DNA of 64,000 nt from Penelope pileata. Lineage: Eukaryota > Chordata > Aves > Galliformes > Cracidae. Each line of letters opens with the position of its first letter. Position 1 is the stretch's first letter. The translations under genes were made by a program, and so were the position numbers. Location: assembly GCA_013396635.1 (NCBI GenBank), contig WBMW01005660.1:1192-65191 (forward strand). Reading direction: 5' to 3'. The notes beneath the pieces were generated by a model. It had not been told where the DNA came from and did no database searches. It saw only the letters and a program-made list of their open reading frames with translations. This document shows, one piece after another, positions 61,601-64,000 of this stretch.

Positions 61601-62399
61601 TAAATTGATCACGTCTCTCTTTGTACTTTTTAACAAACTTATGCTGAATTTCAATTTTACACGTCAAATCAAGTCTGTTTTCAAATTGTTTGACTTGCTC
61701 TGGTAAGAACTAAGTAAACTCTCAGCAATGAATACATTTGTGAAATAATTCAGCAATTCATACCAATGGAGCGTCTTTAATGTGTGAGATATTTCTTCCT
61801 TTGCAGTAGTGTGCAGAAGCTATCAATCTCACTATGCTTACAATGTAAGAGTCCACTTAGTTTTGTTGGAAATTTTAAATAATTCTTGATTTCCCTCCAA
61901 CCTTATCTCTGTTTTGTATGTGGATTGAATTGTAATGCCTTATTAAGGTCATGTTGAAATTGGTAGTAGTTATTCATAAAGATAGAATGCTTCACTATTA
62001 CTCTTAATTCTTCTAATGTCCTAAACACTGAGATAGAAATTAGTCAACTGTTACATTCTTCATCACGGTGTGAAAAATCAGATCAGTACTGAATGTAACG
62101 TGTTAATTAATCTTTCAAGGGTTGGTAGTGGAAAAAAGAGATGACATAGACAAAGTAGGTGTTCTGTACTACAAAGTAGATTCCCAAAAGCTTGTGTACG
62201 AAATAATACTAAAACACATGTTTTGGTAGCTGGAGCACTAAAATTTTGTCTATAGATGAAAAGAAGTCTGTGCTTCATTGATCTTGGACTCTTCCCCCCA
62301 AGTCAAAAACCTTCTCAAAATGTAAGACTAGCTCTAGTATCTACACAATCCACAGTGTTTTTTTAAGAATTGTTTCTGAAAAATATTGGACATAGAAAT
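46637..62399. other. About 15.8 kb of AT-rich desert
   Basis: No gene, RNA gene or transposon is recognised. It holds several small inverted repeats (46921-46941, 49123-49147, 58300-58326), a T/G-rich patch at about 51330-51382, a partial tandem repeat at about 51843-51887, and A runs at 55535-55547, 57542-57557 and 61482-61498. The longest open frames (52177-52518 on +, 53173-53511 on -, 53159-53434 on +) match nothing I know. Confidence 0.45.
49123..49147. repeat. Perfect hairpin-forming inverted repeat, 11-bp arms, 3-nt loop
   Basis: TGCTGTACTTT at 49123-49133 and AAAGTACAGCA at 49137-49147 are exact reverse complements around GAT. Flanking TGTGCT (49121-49126) and AGCACA (49151-49156) form a second, overlapping complementary pair. 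No promoter or transcript evidence is visible. Confidence 0.85.
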
Positions 62400-62589
62400 A
62401 TTAGAAATTCTTTACTATGAGTGTAGTGAAGCAGTGGAACAGGCTGCACAGAGAGGTTGTAGATGCCCTATCCCTGTTGGATGGGGCTTTGAGCAACCTG
62501 ATCTAGTGGAATATGTCCATGCCCTTGACAGGGAGGTTGGACCTAGATGATCTTTAATGGTCCTTAACCTAAACGATCCTGTGGTTCTA
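62400..62589 (+). mobile_element. CR1 LINE 3' end with internal deletion
   Basis: The plus strand reads GTGAAGCAGTGGAACAGGCT, AGAGGTTGTAGATGCCCTAT, TTGGATGGGGCTTTGAGCAA, then a diverged CR1 3' UTR (GATGATCTTTAATGGTCCTT) and a decayed tail ending GTGGTTCTA near 62589. The usual short segment between GATGCC...CCCTG and TTGGATGGGG (coding for SLEVFKAR) is deleted. Only the last ORF2 codons are represented, and the overlapping minus-strand open frame (62415-62657) is a shadow. It is a moderately old insertion. Confidence 0.88.
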
Positions 62590-64000
62590 CCAAATCGTGT
62601 TCCAATACAATTAGATGATATGCAATATCCTTTAAATATACTTGTGTATGTATGCATTGATGAAATTAATCCATTGAAAAAAAAATTGCATTTTACCCTT
62701 TCTAAAGTTCAGAAATCTTAATCTGTGTTTTGATACTAGCTGGCATTTTCACTAATATGGCTGAGCAGTTTCAGTCCCCAATTTTTTGTTCCAGATATTA
62801 TCACTGGATTAAATTATTTTACATTTTGGAATGTATAATAACGTTCCTTGTATACAATTCACGCGCTTTTCACTACTCCCACTTTGTTTCTAGAGAAGAT
62901 GGTTTTTTTGCTTGAGGGTACAATCTCATGTTTGAAGACAGCCTGAGTGGATACTGGAGGTTCAATTGTTGCAACAGCATTGAGCTCAGTAGGCTTAATA
63001 TTGTTCAGACAGCTGACAACTTCTATTTGAAAGAGTTGTTTCTACTAGACCTCTCTAAAGATTTCCCTATGTAGTAATTGAATAGCTGGAATGCAATCCT
63101 AAAAGAATCAGTAAAGCAGTGGGAATGAAAACCCTTTGGACTCTGCTAATAAGGTAAATCTGTGCAGAGATATTTCATTTAACGTTATTTTCCCAGTTAT
63201 TTAAGGAAGTCTAAGAGTAATGTGTTAAGTATTTATTTTAGCTACTTACCCATCTGTTTATCTGGTCTTATTCCCATAAAGTACTTATTTCCCTGGCACC
63301 AATATGTTCTAGAAGAGTTCTAGATCAGCACTAGCGCTGCCTTTTCATGTGTTTTAGAAAACAGCAAAAATTACTTATACTCTAGTAAAATTTTGTTGTC
63401 TCATGCATGAAATTATAGAAATTTGGAGCCAGTTAACAGAAAAATAATTTGCAAGAAACTGCTAACCTTATCTACAAGGTTAAGACATCTCACTGAAATT
63501 AAGCTGCATGAGGGAGTGGGCTCCATGAATTGGTTCTGCTCCAGGAGCTAGTTTTGAGACTGTGCTTGGTTTGGGAGTGCATAAGTTTATGGTGCTCTTC
63601 TGGGCACAGAAACCTTTGGTTTTGATGTCACCTCAAAAGCACCTGCCATACTGCGACCTGATGGATGGGACAAGTTGGAAAAAAGATCTCTGCTTTCCTG
63701 GCCAGCTACTTCCAGAGTTGTAGCTGGAGAGGCAGGGCAGGAAAGAAAGTAGGAGGAACGTAAGACATCTTTTTGTAGGATTCCTAAGTTCATAAGATTA
63801 ATCAGATTCTATGTAGACCTGAAGTATGTGTCAGGCTAATTGCTGTTTCCATGGTAGTTCTTCTCTGAGAAAAGAGTAGTGATATCCTCCTAAGAACATG
63901 TCCCATGTTTTATTGTGAGATGATGTAAAAGATTTCAGAGGGGTTGATAATAAAGGAATCAAATTAAAAAGTCATTAGCAATGTCTAGACAAGCCAGTAA
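62590..64000. other. Right flank with no recognisable gene
   Basis: No gene or repeat family is recognised. The last part (63500-63770) is somewhat less AT-rich. The 68-codon minus-strand frame at 63587-63793 resembles nothing I know. Confidence 0.5.

Overview
The window looks like nuclear DNA from a bird. It is AT-rich and gene-poor. Its repeats are CR1 LINE fragments ending in the avian (ATTCTATG)-type tail, a Galluhop-like mariner remnant, and solo LTRs, one family of which I recognise from many bird genomes. I see no Alu- or B1-type SINEs and no L1. The species cannot be fixed from the sequence. No complete protein-coding gene, tRNA, rRNA or CRISPR array is visible; most of the window reads as intergenic or intronic desert.

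Layout: (1) 1-531, the reverse-transcriptase end of a CR1 LINE on + that runs in from outside and lacks its 3' end. (2) 3674-3763, a 51-nt poly-A run. (3) 5154-8515, a disordered block: a young CR1 3' end on -, two single-N joins (6910, 7281), two near-exact duplications that look like unmerged contig ends, and an internally deleted mariner (7953-8515) with TA at both ends. (4) 8516-22278, desert with two short CR1 tails (12264-12374 on -, 14403-14517 on +), one long decayed CR1 (15854-17260 on -) and a T/G-rich tract (20104-20252). (5) 22279-22581, a 303-bp solo LTR with the 5-bp target duplication GCTTC. (6) 29638-30174 (-) and 44614-45156 (+), two solo LTRs of one family in opposite orientation, each with its own perfect 5-bp target duplication. 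(7) 36620-37079, a 460-bp probable solo LTR with a 6-bp target duplication. (8) 46418-46636 (-), an unidentified 219-bp open frame with good splice signals on both sides, the only candidate cellular exon. (9) 62400-62589, one more CR1 tail on +.

No genes act together here. What the window records is mobile-element history: CR1 copies of clearly different ages, LTR insertions that recombined down to solo LTRs, and a cut-and-paste element that lost its catalytic core. The most practical result is that 6168-8023 contains probable false duplications, so repeat or ORF counts in that stretch should be corrected. I found no evidence of an undescribed biological system.
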